From: Diphasiastrum complanatum
Taxonomy: Eukaryota; Streptophyta; Lycopodiopsida; Lycopodiales; Lycopodiaceae
Length of the DNA stretch: 64,000 nt
NCBI GenBank assembly: GCA_029204225.1
Contig: CM055103.1
Location: 47,794,458 to 47,858,457 of the forward strand
Reading direction: 5' to 3'
The notes under the pieces are model-generated. The model did no database searches. It was not told where the DNA came from and worked only from the letters and a program-made list of their open reading frames with translations. The position numbers and the translations under genes are program-made. Shown in pieces: positions 23,579-35,325 of this stretch (position 1 is its first letter; every line of letters begins with the position of its first letter).

Positions 23579-23700
23579 GATGAGGGTCTTGACTGCATAC
23601 CAGTTGGAGTGGCGGCCAAGAGTGGAGTTAGGGTTTTTTGGGAGGCCTATTCTCTTTTCTCTAGGATTTTTTTTTTATGGAAAAAAAATATGTGAGGACT
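23127..23700 (+). mobile_element. 3' LTR start of chromovirus remnant
   Basis: Starts TGTTACGGCCCTAATGG beside the polypurine tract and includes a TATA-like CTATATATACCC at about 23,420 and a long CT microsatellite. The end was not located, so the right limit is approximate. Confidence 0.6.
23483..23576. repeat. (CT)n microsatellite, about 47 units
   Basis: A perfect CT run of roughly 94 bases inside the chromovirus LTR, about 60 bp downstream of its TATA-like box; the longest simple repeat in the window. Confidence 0.97.
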
Positions 23701-24751
23701 TTGATGGCCTTAAAAGAGTTTGCATGCCTTTAAAGTAAGGGTTATGGCTTTTTGCATTGTTGGGGAAGACATTGCATTGAAGTTTTAAATTTGGTTATCC
23801 AAATAAACCTTTATGGGGTGTAAAGAGGTATTGAATTGTTTTGCATGTGAAGAGAGCCTATGACTGGTAATGGTTATTCCATCATCGACTATTTTTCCAG
23901 TAATGCATGGGAAACAATTTGATAAGTAATAATGGATTACCATAAGTAAACCTTATATATTGATTCTCTAGGCCATAACCAAGAATGAGTGCGACAATAT
24001 AAATTTTGCCATCATAACAGTCTATCTATGAATTTGGTTCATAGATTTATGATTGATAGCAAAATATTTGCTCCCCATGGGTTACCTTTCCCAAGACGGT
24101 ACCCGGCCATTCAACAAAATTTAATTTTTCTGGTACTGTACTTGGTGGTGACTAAACATTGGAAGCTAAGTTCTCCTCAGTTTAAAAGTTAAAATTGAAG
24201 TTTTCCTTTCTATTGACTTTCGAACTTGGTTAAAGTTTGAAATCTGTTACTTGTCTGATATATTTTCAATCAATATTGATCGTTGGAAATGGGTCAAGTG
24301 AACATTTGTGCAAGATACTCATCAAAATTAAATTTAAAATTGTCAAATAGTACGAAATGACTAGACAAAATGAGTGGTGACAGAACTTCTTATCTGAATT
24401 GTAAAAGCTAATAGGATACAGTTTAGATGGAATAATGCCAAACCAGTCAATAAAAAGAAAAACAGTCCAATTTTATTGAAAAATTGTAATTAATAGGAAC
24501 TAATCAAAAGTAAAAAACTGTTTTCATTTCCAGTTAAATCCTATGGTGAATCGTATGCAAAAGATCAGCTAGTCCTATTTTTCAGACTAGTGGATGATTT
24601 TTATATATCGGTGATTCAACCCGAGAATAGGATAGAAATGGAATTGTTTCTGACTTTTTTCCTGCGATAATTCATTTTTTTAACATTTACTGATGTCTTT
24701 ATATTTTCACTGTACCTTAGTTGAAAGATTCTCAGGGGACTGAAAATTCTA

Positions 24752-24762
24752 AGGGGGGAAGA
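24752..24762 (+). other. Second polypurine-tract-like motif
   Basis: AAGGGGGGAAG preceded by GAAAATTCT mirrors the chromovirus tract at 23,114 (GAAAAT then AAGGGGGGAAG). It suggests a second decayed 3' end of the same family. The following TGGACATCAG could be an LTR start but has no partner. Confidence 0.45.
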
Positions 24763-26340
24763 ATAGTGGACATCAGAGGTAGTAAGTGTGATCGGGATAT
24801 GTATTTTGCATTTAGGATTTTGTTAATCCCTGTAAATAATTGCTTAATACCAGATATTAATCTCCTGGATGAATTCATTTAGTTGATTTCATAACTGATA
24901 TCTTTGTAGCCATGGAGTTATCCGCAGTTTTGGATGTTAATTGTGATATTAGAAGTGGAATCTGATACATGGTTTACATTGGATCTGTTAATGGATAGAA
25001 GCTTGTCCCTAGAGTTAATGCTCTTGGATCCAGTGGGATTCGAAGATTATCATTAACCAGAAAAGATCAGAATGTAATGTGAAACCATGTTAATTCTTCT
25101 ATTTAAATCACAGGATCAAATATGGATTTGTGGTATCTATCTGATAGGCATGCCAGTCATTTTATTAAATGGATTCTCCAATTTATGGAAACAAGAGATA
25201 GTTTCTTATGTGAACTATAGGACAACTAGATGATTCGTGGATCTTTAGAATATCAGGTAAGGTGGTTAAGGATTTTCTGGAAAGAAGAGCTGGTGGTATG
25301 AGACATCAGTAATTTTGGAAAGGGAATTCTAGGACTGTAAAGATCTGACTCATCAATGGAGTATTTTAGTACCTAGTCATGATATGGAAAAAAGAAAAAA
25401 ACCATTGATAAAATGTGGAGTATTTTGGAAAATTTTGAGGTTTAATCTAGATCCAAATGTATCTCATTATTTACAAAATCGGAGGCCCTCAAATATATTT
25501 CTCGCTTAATTAATCCTTTACTTCTTAGTAATTTTTTGAATATTAGTAAGACATCAGACTAGTTTATATGAATTTTTCCAGCATGGAGTTATTCTTATGA
25601 AAGAATTTATTAAATCTAGGATATCTCTGTTGCATAAATAGATTTCAATGGAATGATTGTACTGTCACTCGGGTTGAAAATATTTGAAGAAAAAGTCCTT
25701 TTTGTAATAGAGTGAATCCTTTTGTGGAATGCACTTATTACTGACTTTTCATGGATTTGGATATTTTCATATATCATCTTTCCAGTTAACTTTTATTGAA
25801 ATTGATAATTTTTTTAAAAGGAGGGGTGAAGTAATGGGATAACATTCTATTTGGAAATCTGTGGGTTGCATAGTTTTCGAAAGAGAACAACTGTGGTATA
25901 GAAATGAGATTTTTGAAAGTATTTTTTGATAGATTCAAAGTAAGATACCGAATTGAAACTTTTCGAATAAGAGAAATTCTCTAGGGATTGTGTGGACAAT
26001 ATGGAACTAGAACATGTTTGAAATGTTAATCATTATCTATAAGTAGTACATTGAAAGGTCAAAGGTTACTAATTTCATTTTCATTGGAATATGAGTAAGC
26101 TTGATCAGAATTTAAGTCTGAGAGTTATATATTGGATCAATCTAATCTTAGTTTGAGTAATAGGATCAGAGAGGTGTTGACTGAGTGGAAGAAATTATGT
26201 AATTAGAAGTAACTTGGATTGGAAAACTGCTGAGAGTGAATGTTATTTGTCTCAGAGATTTCTCGGATATGTTATTTACTCTAGAGAAATAGAAATTCTT
26301 TTGTAGCTAAGTTACAAGATTCAGTGAAATATGTGAGTAA

Positions 26341-26420
26341 TTCTAGAGGAATCTGCCAAATAAGAATGTGTTTATGTGGATTCTGACGGAATCTGCCAAA
26401 TAAGAATGTGTTTATGTACT
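26341..26420 (+). repeat. 40-bp tandem duplication
   Basis: Two 40-base units in direct contact share a 30-base perfect core starting GGAATCTGCCAAATAAGAAT and differ only near their edges. Their similarity in an otherwise decayed tract suggests a recent duplication. Confidence 0.95.
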
Positions 26421-27507
26421 GGGTCATAGTGAAATTATTCACATATGTGCAAAATTAATCTTGTATGAATCTACTGTGTATTCTTGGTTACTAGGGTTAT
26501 TTGGTGCACTTAACTCGGTGAACATAGACATATGATCAAGTATTGTGGAGATAGATACTTGCAGAGTTAACAAATCTTTCTATGAAAGACTTATTGTTTA
26601 ACTAGAAAAATATTTTGGATAAGGATCTAAATGTGGTGTTATACTACTATAATTAAGATCTACACCTAGACATTTAAGATTTCTGAGTCATTGGCAATTA
26701 GCTTGAGTAGTTGATTACTCCAGGATGAAGTTAATTGGTAAAACGATCAGTGTGATGAGGATTTACCAGAAATTGATGTTTTTAAATTATATTGCTTGTA
26801 AGACGCATGATTAGTGAATCATCAGGATTCATTAGTTAAAATTATGTGCATTGGATATACAGTATTCTTGGGGTAGAGTATTCCTTAGTTAAGGAATAGA
26901 CTCAGCTCGTTAGTGATTGTATCCTAGAGCGCTCGATTTAATAACGAATCATAATGAATCCGAGAATAATAATTGACTTGATTATCAGTAGGACTTTGGG
27001 TATCTAGATTTGATTCTAGACGGTAATCTAAAGTTTTTTGTAATTGAAGATGATTGTCATTATCATTTTAGTATGCTTTCTGTCTTTGATTAACAATGGT
27101 TTATAGAACTTGAATATCTCGCACTTCAGTTAAAAAATCCTGTTTGGAGAGTATTCCTAAAATCCAATATTTTCCTATTGGGAAAGATTTTGGAATGATT
27201 CTTATTTTTTCCTGAGTTATGTTGAACATATACTCTAGTATCCTGTAAATGATTAAGTATGATTTTGGATTTCAGAAAATTATGAATGACGAGTCATATG
27301 AATCTAAATATTTATGAATGATGGATCATAAATTGATACTTAATTGTTGTTAGAGGATTATAAGGAATTGTGATGATTCTTAAGTGTAATGATTAATTCT
27401 TGATTTATTAATTGAGTTTGAATTTGAATCAGTATTTTGAATCTCTACTCCAATATTATTGAGAACCTATGGATCTCATAGACATTCTCACAAGATGAGT
27501 ATTTTAT

Positions 27508-28053
27508 TTGTGGCAAGCTATCCAAAGACATGTCCCCAAAGCAAAGGCAGATCAGCAAGAAATGTGCAAGTACCCTTATCAATCTATCATAGGTTCTCTC
27601 ATGCACTCTATGATTTGCACACGACCTGATCTAGCATATGCTGTAAGCACAGTATCGCAATTCATGTCCAATCCAGGCCTACAACATTGGAAAGCCCTAC
27701 AAAGAGTTCTAAACTACATTCAAGCCTCAAAACACTATGTCTTGAGTTACAACAGAAATACAGAAGATGCACTCTCTTTGATCACCTATTCTGATTCAGA
27801 TTGGACAAGAGACATAGATACCAGAAAATCCACCTCTGGCTACATTTGTTTTTTTGCAGGAGGACCCATTTCATGGAATAGAAAAAAGCAGAAATACATT
27901 TCATTATCCTCTACGGAATTAGAATATGTCGCAGCTATGTCAGCAGTAAAGGAGATTTTATGGCTTAGAAGACTACTACAGGATTTGAGATTCCCACAGG
28001 TTGGTCCAACTATACTCCAGTGCGACAATCAGAGTTGTATAGCTCTATCGTTG
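27508..28053 (+). pseudogene. Copia RT end and RNase H fragment
   Basis: The frame contains CKYPYQSIIGSLMHSMICTR, AYAVSTVSQFMSNPG and the RNase H motifs SDSDWTRDIDTRKSTSGYIC, SLSSTELEYVAA and LQCDNQSCIALS, all typical of copia. It degrades the RNA strand during reverse transcription. The match stops at about 28,053, where gypsy Gag sequence begins in the same frame, so the open frame to 28,134 is a chimera made by deletion or recombination. Confidence 0.85.
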
Positions 28054-29368
28054 GAGCAGCTCACAGTCCAATTTGACCAAAAACTGAAGGCTCTTCAGAA
28101 TACTGCAACATCACAACTAGATCCTTATCAGTAGTAGTATCCTCGACGGGACAATGTTTGGTTTCCCATTTGTACCCAGAATCACACTTCCAATGAGTGT
28201 CCGGTACTGAAGCAGAATTTGAAGCTGACGCACAAATATTGTCATCTGTGCAATGCGTCCTCGCACGACACTGCGTATTGCCCCTACAACCCACAGATCA
28301 TACAGCAAAAGAGAGCTCAATCCTAGACCTCTTATGCTTACCATCAAGGAGCACCTAATGCAACACCAAGGCTTGGACCAGGCCCTCAACAACAAAGAAT
28401 GGCACTACCAGCACCACCAGGGCCAAATATTCCTCAAGTAGCCTAGGTGAATCTCACGGTGGCAGAAGTTGAAACATTTTCCCAATAGGAAATACAACAA
28501 TGGTATGGACCTGATGAACCATTCATTGATCCTGCTATTAATGAGTACTATGCCACATACGCTGCACAGCCACAACACCTAGGGGGCAGATTATATGGAT
28601 GTTATGGATGCGGAGAAGGACATAGGATTCCTGAATGTCCAAACAAAGGAATTTATATGCCCTTCTGTCGCGAGTGTGGATATGGACATTGCTACAAGAA
28701 TTGTCCATTGAGAGCCAGCACCAATGCACTATTGAATTGGATTGCAGTTCAATCAACAGGCCCAAGCACAACTCCACACTCAACTATACCAAGGAGACTT
28801 CCCTATTGTAATGTTCCAGTGTTAGCTGTTACGCGAGCACAAAAGCGCAAGGAGGTAGTTCCATCATCACCTCACTCTGTATCAGTGCCAACTGATCAAC
28901 TTTCAACATCAGGAGGAGTGAGATTACCTTATCCAAATGTGAAGGATGAACAAAGACGATACCAGAAATTCAAACATTGGATACAAGAAGCACAAGCGGA
29001 GGAAGCTACTCAAGCTGCACATCAACCGACAGCTCCTCAAGACACTGCACCAGAAAGAGATCAACAAGTGAACGCACCGCAAGGTTCACCACACAGATCA
29101 GATGTGAACGTGCGACTACACCATCGGGAAAAACCATTCCATATGGCAGAACCTGAAGCCCGAAGGATGGAACTACTGACGAGCATCTTATCCAGCAGAA
29201 TGAACATCTCTATTGGAGAGTCCCTTCGACTTGCACCTCAAGCAAAGGGTGTCTTGTTAGATTGGTTGAATATTGAATCAGACATACCTTCCAAAAAATC
29301 ATTATTTTGCGCCAATTTCGAACTCTTCCTATCAAGCACAAACTCTTCGGAGAAGAAGCTGCTGTTGT
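28054..29368 (+). pseudogene. Gypsy Gag C-terminal region with several zinc knuckles
   Basis: Broken frames give four Cys/His clusters: CTQNHTSNEC (partial), CHLCNASSHDTAYC, CYGCGEGHRIPEC and CRECGYGHCYKNC. These resemble the CX2CX4HX4C knuckles that bind RNA in Gag, with one and two short variants (three residues between C and H). Gln/Pro-rich linkers follow, with ARRMELLTSILSSRMNISIG near the end. In-frame stops at about 28,134, 28,325, 28,441, 28,485 and 29,368 show decay. The N-terminal half and 5' LTR are absent. Confidence 0.75.
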
Positions 29369-29697
29369 AGATGGAGGATCGGGTGTCAACCTTATCTCCA
29401 TTACTTTGTACGAGAAATGGAATCTACAGGGCCTGAAAGCTGTCAAGTTTGCCATTAAACTGGTTGATCAATCATGTGTGCGGCCGAAGGGGATTGTAGA
29501 AGACATTCCAGTCAAGATAGCAGGGGTACAATTTGTTATTACATTTGTGGTGATGGACATTCCTGAAACACCCACTGCCTATCGAGTTTTGTTGGGATGA
29601 CCCTGGTTGCGAATTGCACAAGTAGTTCATGATTTGGGGACCGACAAAATCACATTTGAGAATAGAGAGAGGGCAGTAAAGGTGGATCCCTCCACAT
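29307..29697 (+). pseudogene. Gypsy aspartic protease
   Basis: RTLPIKHKLFGEEAAVVDGG and SGVNLISITLYEKW contain the DGGSGVN active-site form used by one branch of plant gypsy proteases. The middle reads FVVMDIPETPTAYRVLLG, then one stop (TGA where Arg is expected) and PWLRIAQVVHDLG, the domain's usual end. It overlaps the preceding frame by about 60 bases in a different frame. Confidence 0.8.
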
Positions 29698-29702
29698 GAG
29701 CG

Positions 29703-30620
29703 GTGAAGCCTATACCACCCAAAGCTGATGACACTTTTTCCACAACGGACCATAGCATTGATCATCTGAAAGCTTCAATGGGTGTTCATTATGATTCACA
29801 AACAGATACCGTGTTGTGGACGGATGCATTGGCAACTATTGACTGTATGGCTGGGCATACATATCATCCAGATCCAGATTCAGATTCACAACCCAACGAA
29901 TCACCACCGAGAGGATTCACCCTTGACACGCCTATCTCATATGGGGTGAACATGATAAACGTAGCATGGCTGTCACCAGAATCTATTCCGAAACCTTGGC
30001 AACATGCATTGTCCTATAACAAGGAAGCTGAGCTGACATATGAGCAAATCCTACACCACATGGATTCTACTCATTATGGAGTTCAACGAATACCAGCTCA
30101 ACCGCCTCAGAAATCTCAACATGCTAAAGTCTCCAAGATGCCACCACCAAAAGCACCTGTACCAAAGAAAAATCAACAAAATCAAAGATACAATCAGGTG
30201 ATCAAGTGGAGCGATTTACCCGAAGAGGCTATAGCAACAGTGGATGAAGACATTCAAAACCATGTGGCGAATGTTAAATAACCTCAACAGAAGATAACGA
30301 ACAAAGAAGTAGCAACAACCAACAACAATATACAAGGCAAGAAGAAAGTTGCTGAATCGCATGCTCAAGGGTCATCCGACCAAGCTTTGACATCAGCTTT
30401 AGGAATGTCAAAAGCAATGCACAAGATATCACTCATGAATCGTGCTAAGATAAACCTTTTGAAGGAAGAAACGAGTAAGGACCAGTCCATGATGTGCCAT
30501 AAAACTTCAAGAGTTATACTTAGACGACGTGGTGATCATGATGCCGAAAGCGCAACAGGAACCTAATGCAAATTAGAAAAAAGAAGAACAAGTCTACGAG
30601 GGACCGACTCGCACTCAACC
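29703..30620 (+). pseudogene. Gypsy protease-RT linker region
   Basis: A frame of about 190 codons (KPIPPKADDTFSTTDHSIDH to AIATVDEDIQNHVANVK) with many Pro, Gln and Lys residues, then about 340 bases of stop-broken continuation. The place matches the long spacer between protease and reverse transcriptase in this gypsy group. No catalytic motif is visible. Confidence 0.6.
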
Positions 30621-30621
30621 G

Positions 30622-32932
30622 ATGAATCTAGCAGAGCTAGGAGATGAAGACAAAATTGTTCATGTGGGAGCACAACTCACGCCCTCACAATTCACCCAAA
30701 TGCAGAAGTTATTGATGGAGTATAAAGACTGCTTTGCGTGGTCTTACAAAGATTTAAAAGGAATTCCATCGTCTGTAGTCCAACACACCATACCTTTGGT
30801 CGAAAGAAACGCCAAAGGTGAGATGATATTACCGCTGCAACCCAAACTACACCGAGCTAATCAAGCAAGAGTTGCAGAAGTTGCTCGATGCCGATTTCAT
30901 TTATGAAATCGAACACACAAAATGGGTGTCACCCATAGTCATTGTTCTCAAGAAGAATGACAAAATGCAGATTTGTGTCAATCTGAAGGCACTTAATGCT
31001 GCGACGCGGAAGGATCACTTTCCCTTACCGTTCATAGAAAGCATCCTGGATCGAGTAGCTGGAGCGGAAGCCTATAGTTTTTTGGATGGCTTCAGTGGCT
31101 ACAACCAAGTGAAGATTGCATGGGGTACATATGCCTACAAGGTCATGCCATTCGGTCTTTGTAATGCCCCTAGATCTTTTCAGCGCGTCATGCGAAAGGC
31201 ATTCAAGGACCATTTACAGAAGTTCCTAGAGATCTTCCTGGATGATCTTTGCGTGCACGGATCTAATGATGAACACTTATCTCAGCTAGAGAAAGTGCTT
31301 ATACAATGTCGCATATGTCAAATATCACTGAACCCAGAGAAATGCCAATTTTGGGTCACACATGGTCTGATCCTAGGCCATATTGTATCTAGACATGGGA
31401 TCGCCACTGATATGTCTAAGATACATATTATCATGGATCTTCCACCCCCTGGAACGATTCATGGAGTCTATGTATTTATGGGACATGCCAATTACTACCG
31501 AATCTTCATTCTATTCTTTGCGGATTTGGCACATCCTATCTACAAGTTGACAATTGATCCACATTGGACAGAGAAAGCCCTACAAGCTTTCCAAAAGCTG
31601 AAGGAAGCACTTATATCTGCACCAATCTTACGGCCTCCAAGTACAAGAAAGACTTTTCCTATTCGCTTCGCCAACCGACAACTTAACGATGCTGAAATCA
31701 ACTATTCAACGACTGAGCGAGAAGCCTTGGTGATGATATTTGCGGTCAAGAAGTTTCATCATTATCTTATGGCAACTCATTTTGCATTCTACACTGATCA
31801 TCAACCTTTGCTCTACCTAGTCAACAAAACTTGCAACACAGGGAGAATCACTAGATGGTTACTCTTGTTGCTGGAGTTTGATTTTCGAATAGTAGTATGC
31901 AAAGGCAAACAACATTATATGGCTGATCATGTATCTCGAATCAGATCAACACAGAAGGATCCCCAGCCTGATGATGAGTTACCAGATGCTGCTTTATTTT
32001 ATGTGGATGCTGTACCTGATTGGGCCGCAAACATAGTTGAGTATTTGATGAACGGCCAACCAGATCGGTCACTATCCAAGGCGCAACAGTGGAAACTTGT
32101 ACTTAAAGCTCATCCATATCAGCTAATTGTCGGCCAACTATATCGAAGAGGGGCAGATAATATCATTCGTCGTTGTATCATGCCCCATGAGACAAGTCAG
32201 ATAATGTCTCTCTCGCATGAAGCAATGGGAGGCGGACACTTCGCAGCAGATGTAATAGTACGCAAGATTCTACAATCTGGCTGTTGGTGGCCAACAATGC
32301 ACAAGGATACTGAGGCATATATCAAGCAATGTGATGTATATCAGAGAGCGCACAGACTAACAAAGGCAAATTATGAGCCGTTACATCCTATATTGGCTCA
32401 AGCGTCATTTGAGAAGTGGGGACTTGATTACATCGGCTCTATTCACCCAGTCGCTCGCAGTACCCAAGCCCGATATATTATCGTGGCTACAGATTATCTC
32501 ACAAAGTGGGTTGAATCCAAAGCAATGCGCGTAGCAGATGCTAGGTCCACCGCGAAGTTCCTTTACGAAAATATCATTGTACGCTTCGGATGCCCAGTGG
32601 AGATAGTCAGCAATCGGGGAACTCACTTTGTCAACGAGACCATCAAGGTCTTATTAGAAGAGTTCTTTGTGATCCATCGTTTCAGCACGCCTTACTACCC
32701 AAGAGGCAATGGCCAAGCCGAATCTTCTAATAAGATTCTGTGCGACATTTTGACAAAGACCGTGGAAGCAAGCAGATCAGATTGGGAGCACAAGCTACAT
32801 GCTGCTTTGTGGGCTTTTAGAACTGCATACAAAGGCAGCACCGAACAAACTCCATTCCAACTGGTGTATGGCCAAGATGTCATGCCAGTGGAATTTCTCG
32901 TTCCATCTCTTCGCATTGCCACAGTGCAATGA
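30622..32932 (+). pseudogene. Gypsy reverse transcriptase, RNase H and integrase
   Basis: The first frame (to 30,906) holds the RT entry region (DCFAWSYKDLKGIPSSVVQH). A shifted frame of 687 codons continues with WVSPIVIVLKKNDKMQICVN, SFLDGFSGYNQVKIA, MPFGLCNAPRSFQRVM and FLDDL at the active site. RNase H lacks its first Asp-containing part: FPIRFANRQLN jumps straight to NYSTTEREALVMIFAVKKFH. Integrase has a zinc domain (GGGHFAADV, CWWPTMHKD), WGLDYIGSIHP, VSNRGTHFVN (second Asp is Asn) and NGQAESSNK with Glu. This is the best-preserved gypsy pol here but it should be inactive. Confidence 0.92.
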
Positions 32933-33275
32933 TTGGATGGTACAAGATCGCTCCACCTTCGTCACGAAGTTGTGCGAAACACGCTTGTTAGCGGTCCATG
33001 CTCTTGCTGCAGAGAAAGCATGTCGCAAGGCCTGGCATGATCGTCGTCTTCACAAGAAAGATCTTCAAAAAGGAGATTTGGTCCTCATGTACAAGACAAA
33101 GGCGATCAAAGGAAAGTTGAAGTTCACTGGTGAAGGCCCTTATCGCATCACCGACATCTTATCGCAAGGGGCAATGACTTTAGAAACAATGGATGGGACA
33201 CCGTTTGCTATGCCCATCAACGGTAGCCGGTTACGCAAGTACTGGTCATCACCAACCTTCCCAAACACTTTTTGA
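32926..33275 (+). pseudogene. Gypsy integrase C-terminal domain
   Basis: After a frameshift at about 32.93 kb the coding pattern continues: VHALAAEKACRKAWHDRRLH, KGDLVLMYKTKAIKGKLKFT, GEGPYRITDILSQGAMTLE and NGSRLRKYW. This is the SH3-like C-terminus of the Athila/Tat-type branch; no chromodomain follows. It ends about 175 bp before the 3' LTR. Confidence 0.85.
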
Positions 33276-33708
33276 AGAGTTTAGGATAGGCTCCTCATCA
33301 TCAAATAAAGCCTCAGGTTTTACGTAAGCGATCTTTATTCATGCTTTTCCTGACGCACTCCATCATCCGCAATAAACGTATCGACAGCCTTCTTCTACAA
33401 CAAGCACCGGCAGGTGTCGTGGGACCGTCACCTATTTAGGTGGGGGATACTGTTGGGCACTTAGTGGGTCTCGCCACTAAAGTACTACTGGCTAAGCTTA
33501 CCAAGTGGGCCCCACCATAGTACACTGTACATGTAGAGCAATAAGTGTGAGGGCACTGGCTTCCTGCATGTATAAGCCCAACCCAATGAGCACGCAATTT
33601 GGTTTTGTAGAACTTGTAGAATTAGGAATAAGTGACTAGGGGCCTACATGACATTAGAGGCCCTAAGTCAAGTTGTTAATAAAAAAGCTAAAAGGGCCCA
33701 AATTAGAA

Positions 33709-33727
33709 CTCACATGAATCATGTGAG
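33709..33727. repeat. Perfect 19-bp palindrome in gypsy LTR
   Basis: CTCACATGA-A-TCATGTGAG is an exact inverted repeat around one A. A diverged version occurs in the related LTR piece at about 10,030-10,045. It lies upstream of the TATA-like box, where a regulatory site would be, but no role is shown. Confidence 0.9.
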
Positions 33728-33936
33728 TGCCCTTGTGCTTTCTTAAAAAACCATTAGATTCATTTTGTGTTAGTTTAGGAGGCTTGGATTAGGATCCTTG
33801 CCATTGTAATTTACCAATAGGAGAAAGGGACAAAGGCCTTTCCCATCCATAAAAAGGCACCCGTTGTACCATATTTACATGTTCAATAGGAGGAGGAGAT
33901 TATGCCCAAATGAGATTTGAACATCCTTGCTTCCTT

Positions 33937-33943
<7 letters not shown>

Positions 33944-33978
<35 letters not shown>
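33944..33978. repeat. (CT)n microsatellite
   Basis: CT dinucleotide run inside the gypsy LTR, about 90 bp downstream of its TATA-like box, so probably in the transcribed part. Confidence 0.95.
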
Positions 33979-33979
<1 letters not shown>

Positions 33980-34256
33980 ACATGTTTTTGCATTTTATAT
34001 TTGCTTTCCATTTGCTTCTTCTCTCTACTTGCATGTTGTTAATTATTTCTAAGAGAGTAGAGAGGATATAATGTAAGCACCTCTCCCATTGTAATCTATT
34101 CTTCCTTCTCATGCTTGTGGTTAAAGTAGGGTGGATAGTTAGATGTGGTTAATCTAGGTGTGGTTAGAGTAGGATTTGCAAGCTAACTTCGCAAGGGAAG
34201 CACTTTTCCCTTGGGAACGAATCTATGCGTGACAGGTGACCCAAGGCCGCTACACA

Positions 34257-34311
34257 GTTGGATGAAGATTAAAAACTGATTAGTCGATTAGTAGAAAGGA
34301 GAATAATCCAA
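34257..34311 (-). mobile_element. Remnant of family A 3' LTR
   Basis: On the minus strand it starts TGTTGGATTATTCTCC beside the family A polypurine tract and matches the first 55 bases of the LTR at 57,574-58,605. The rest is cut off by the gypsy LTR end at 34,256. Confidence 0.75.
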
Positions 34312-35043
34312 CACTCCCCCTTAATCGAATCCATAAATTCCTTGACCTTTAAACTTAGTTCTGCACAGAACTTTCTGTGTGCATCCAAGCTTAATGCTTT
34401 AGTAAAAATATCCACTGTCATATCTTACGTTCAACAGGACTGCAATCTGACCTCTTCGTTGAGAACTTTGTTTTTGACATAGTGATACTTCAGTTCAATG
34501 TGCTTACTCCTAATGAAACCTAGGGTTGGCCGATAATGCAATGGCACTTTGATTATCACAAAATGATAATGTCGGAGAGTATTGATGCAGACCGATATCT
34601 GAAAGTAAGTTCCTCAACCAAATTGCTTCCTCTGTAGCTTGTGAGACTGCAATATACTCTGACTCTGTAGAAGATAGAGCTATCGAAGATTGCTTGCGAC
34701 TATTCCAAGAAATTGGACTATTGTTGAGAAAGAATGTAAATCTGAAAGTGGATTTACGAGTGTCTACATCTCCTGCCCAACTTGCATCTGTGAAACCAAT
34801 GAGTAGATTGAGTTTGTCGTTGTCGACTGCTCCATAACAAATGCAAAAGTCCATAGTAGCTCGAAGATATCTCATGACTTTGATAAGAGCCTTCCAATGT
34901 GTTACACCAGGGTTGGTCATATACTGACTTAAAGATATGACTGCAAAAACTATGTCTGGCCTAGTACAGATCATTGCTTACATAAGAGATCCTATTATCG
35001 AATGATAAGGATACTCACGCATCTGCTCCTCTTGAATTGTTTG
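34312..35043 (-). pseudogene. Copia family A RT end and RNase H (3' part of split element)
   Basis: The main frame (34,974-34,510) reads CTRPDIVFAVISLSQYMTNP, FTDASWAGDVDTRKSTFRF, SISWNSRKQ-type motifs (SPISWNSRKQSSIALSSTES) and LSFCDNQSAIALSANPRFH: RNase H with its conserved Asp and Glu. A polypurine tract (AAGGGGGAG, minus sense) sits at about 34,313-34,322. The upstream RT lies at 42.95-43.48 kb because a family B element is inserted at 35,049. Confidence 0.9.
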
Positions 35044-35048
35044 AGGAC
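35044..35048. repeat. Target site duplication AGGAC, left copy
   Basis: AGGAC before the left family B LTR is repeated as AGGAC at 42,943-42,947 after the right LTR. The intact relative at about 18,290 has a single TTGAGGACACTGGTCC, showing the original site. Confidence 0.93.
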
Positions 35049-35312
35049 TGTTAGAAATCAATGATAAACTTCATTCTATTATTGTTTACGATGTACATTA
35101 ATGTTGACAATTGTTACCAATTGTAATTAGCCTAGGCTAGTTTATTAGTCTACTCATAGGTTTTCTCTCTCTATCAGGGTTTAGGGTTTTTTTTGTACAT
35201 TTCACATCTCAATATGATCTAGTATGATAGAGTGATTGTGTGTGTTCTTCTTCCGCCTTCTTGTGGTAATTGCTATGGTGAATGTTTGATGTTCCATATA
35301 TGATTATTGACA
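35049..35312 (+). repeat. Left LTR of family B
   Basis: Starts TGTTAGAAATCAATGATA and ends TGATTATTGACA. It differs from the right LTR by scattered substitutions and a roughly 12-bp gap near the AATTGCTATGGTG word, suggesting an insertion that is not very recent. Confidence 0.93.
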
Positions 35313-35325
35313 TGGTATTAGAGCA
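35313..35325 (+). other. Primer binding site of family B
   Basis: TGGTATTAGAGCA directly abuts the left LTR and resembles the initiator Met tRNA complement. Confidence 0.88.

Larger units (their letters stand above)
23700..27480. other. ORF-poor, C-poor tract
   Basis: From about 24.2 to 27.5 kb no open frame of 60 codons was seen in any of six frames. G clearly exceeds C on the plus strand in several lines counted by eye. A polypurine motif AAGGGGGGAAG at 24,752-24,762, preceded by ACTGAAAATTCT, echoes the chromovirus tract at 23,114. The stretch may be a very long LTR or leader, or a heavily mutated element. No host gene was recognised. Confidence 0.6.
33451..34256 (+). mobile_element. 3' LTR of gypsy element
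   Basis: Starts TGTTGGGCACTTAGTGGG just after a polypurine tract (AGGTGGGGGATAC, 33,438-33,450) and ends in CTACACA where family A copia LTR sequence begins. It holds a TATA-like CCATAAAAAGG near 33,850 and a CT run. Related sequence lies on the minus strand at 9.79-10.06 kb. No 5' copy is present, so no target duplication can be scored. Confidence 0.8.

Noticed and set aside
23343-23738. 131-codon plus-strand frame with a long Leu-Ser run
   Set aside because: Most of it is the CT microsatellite of the chromovirus LTR; the flanks contain no recognisable protein.
28117-28395. 92-codon minus-strand frame within the gypsy gag region
   Set aside because: It is the antisense of zinc-knuckle sequence and shows no domain.
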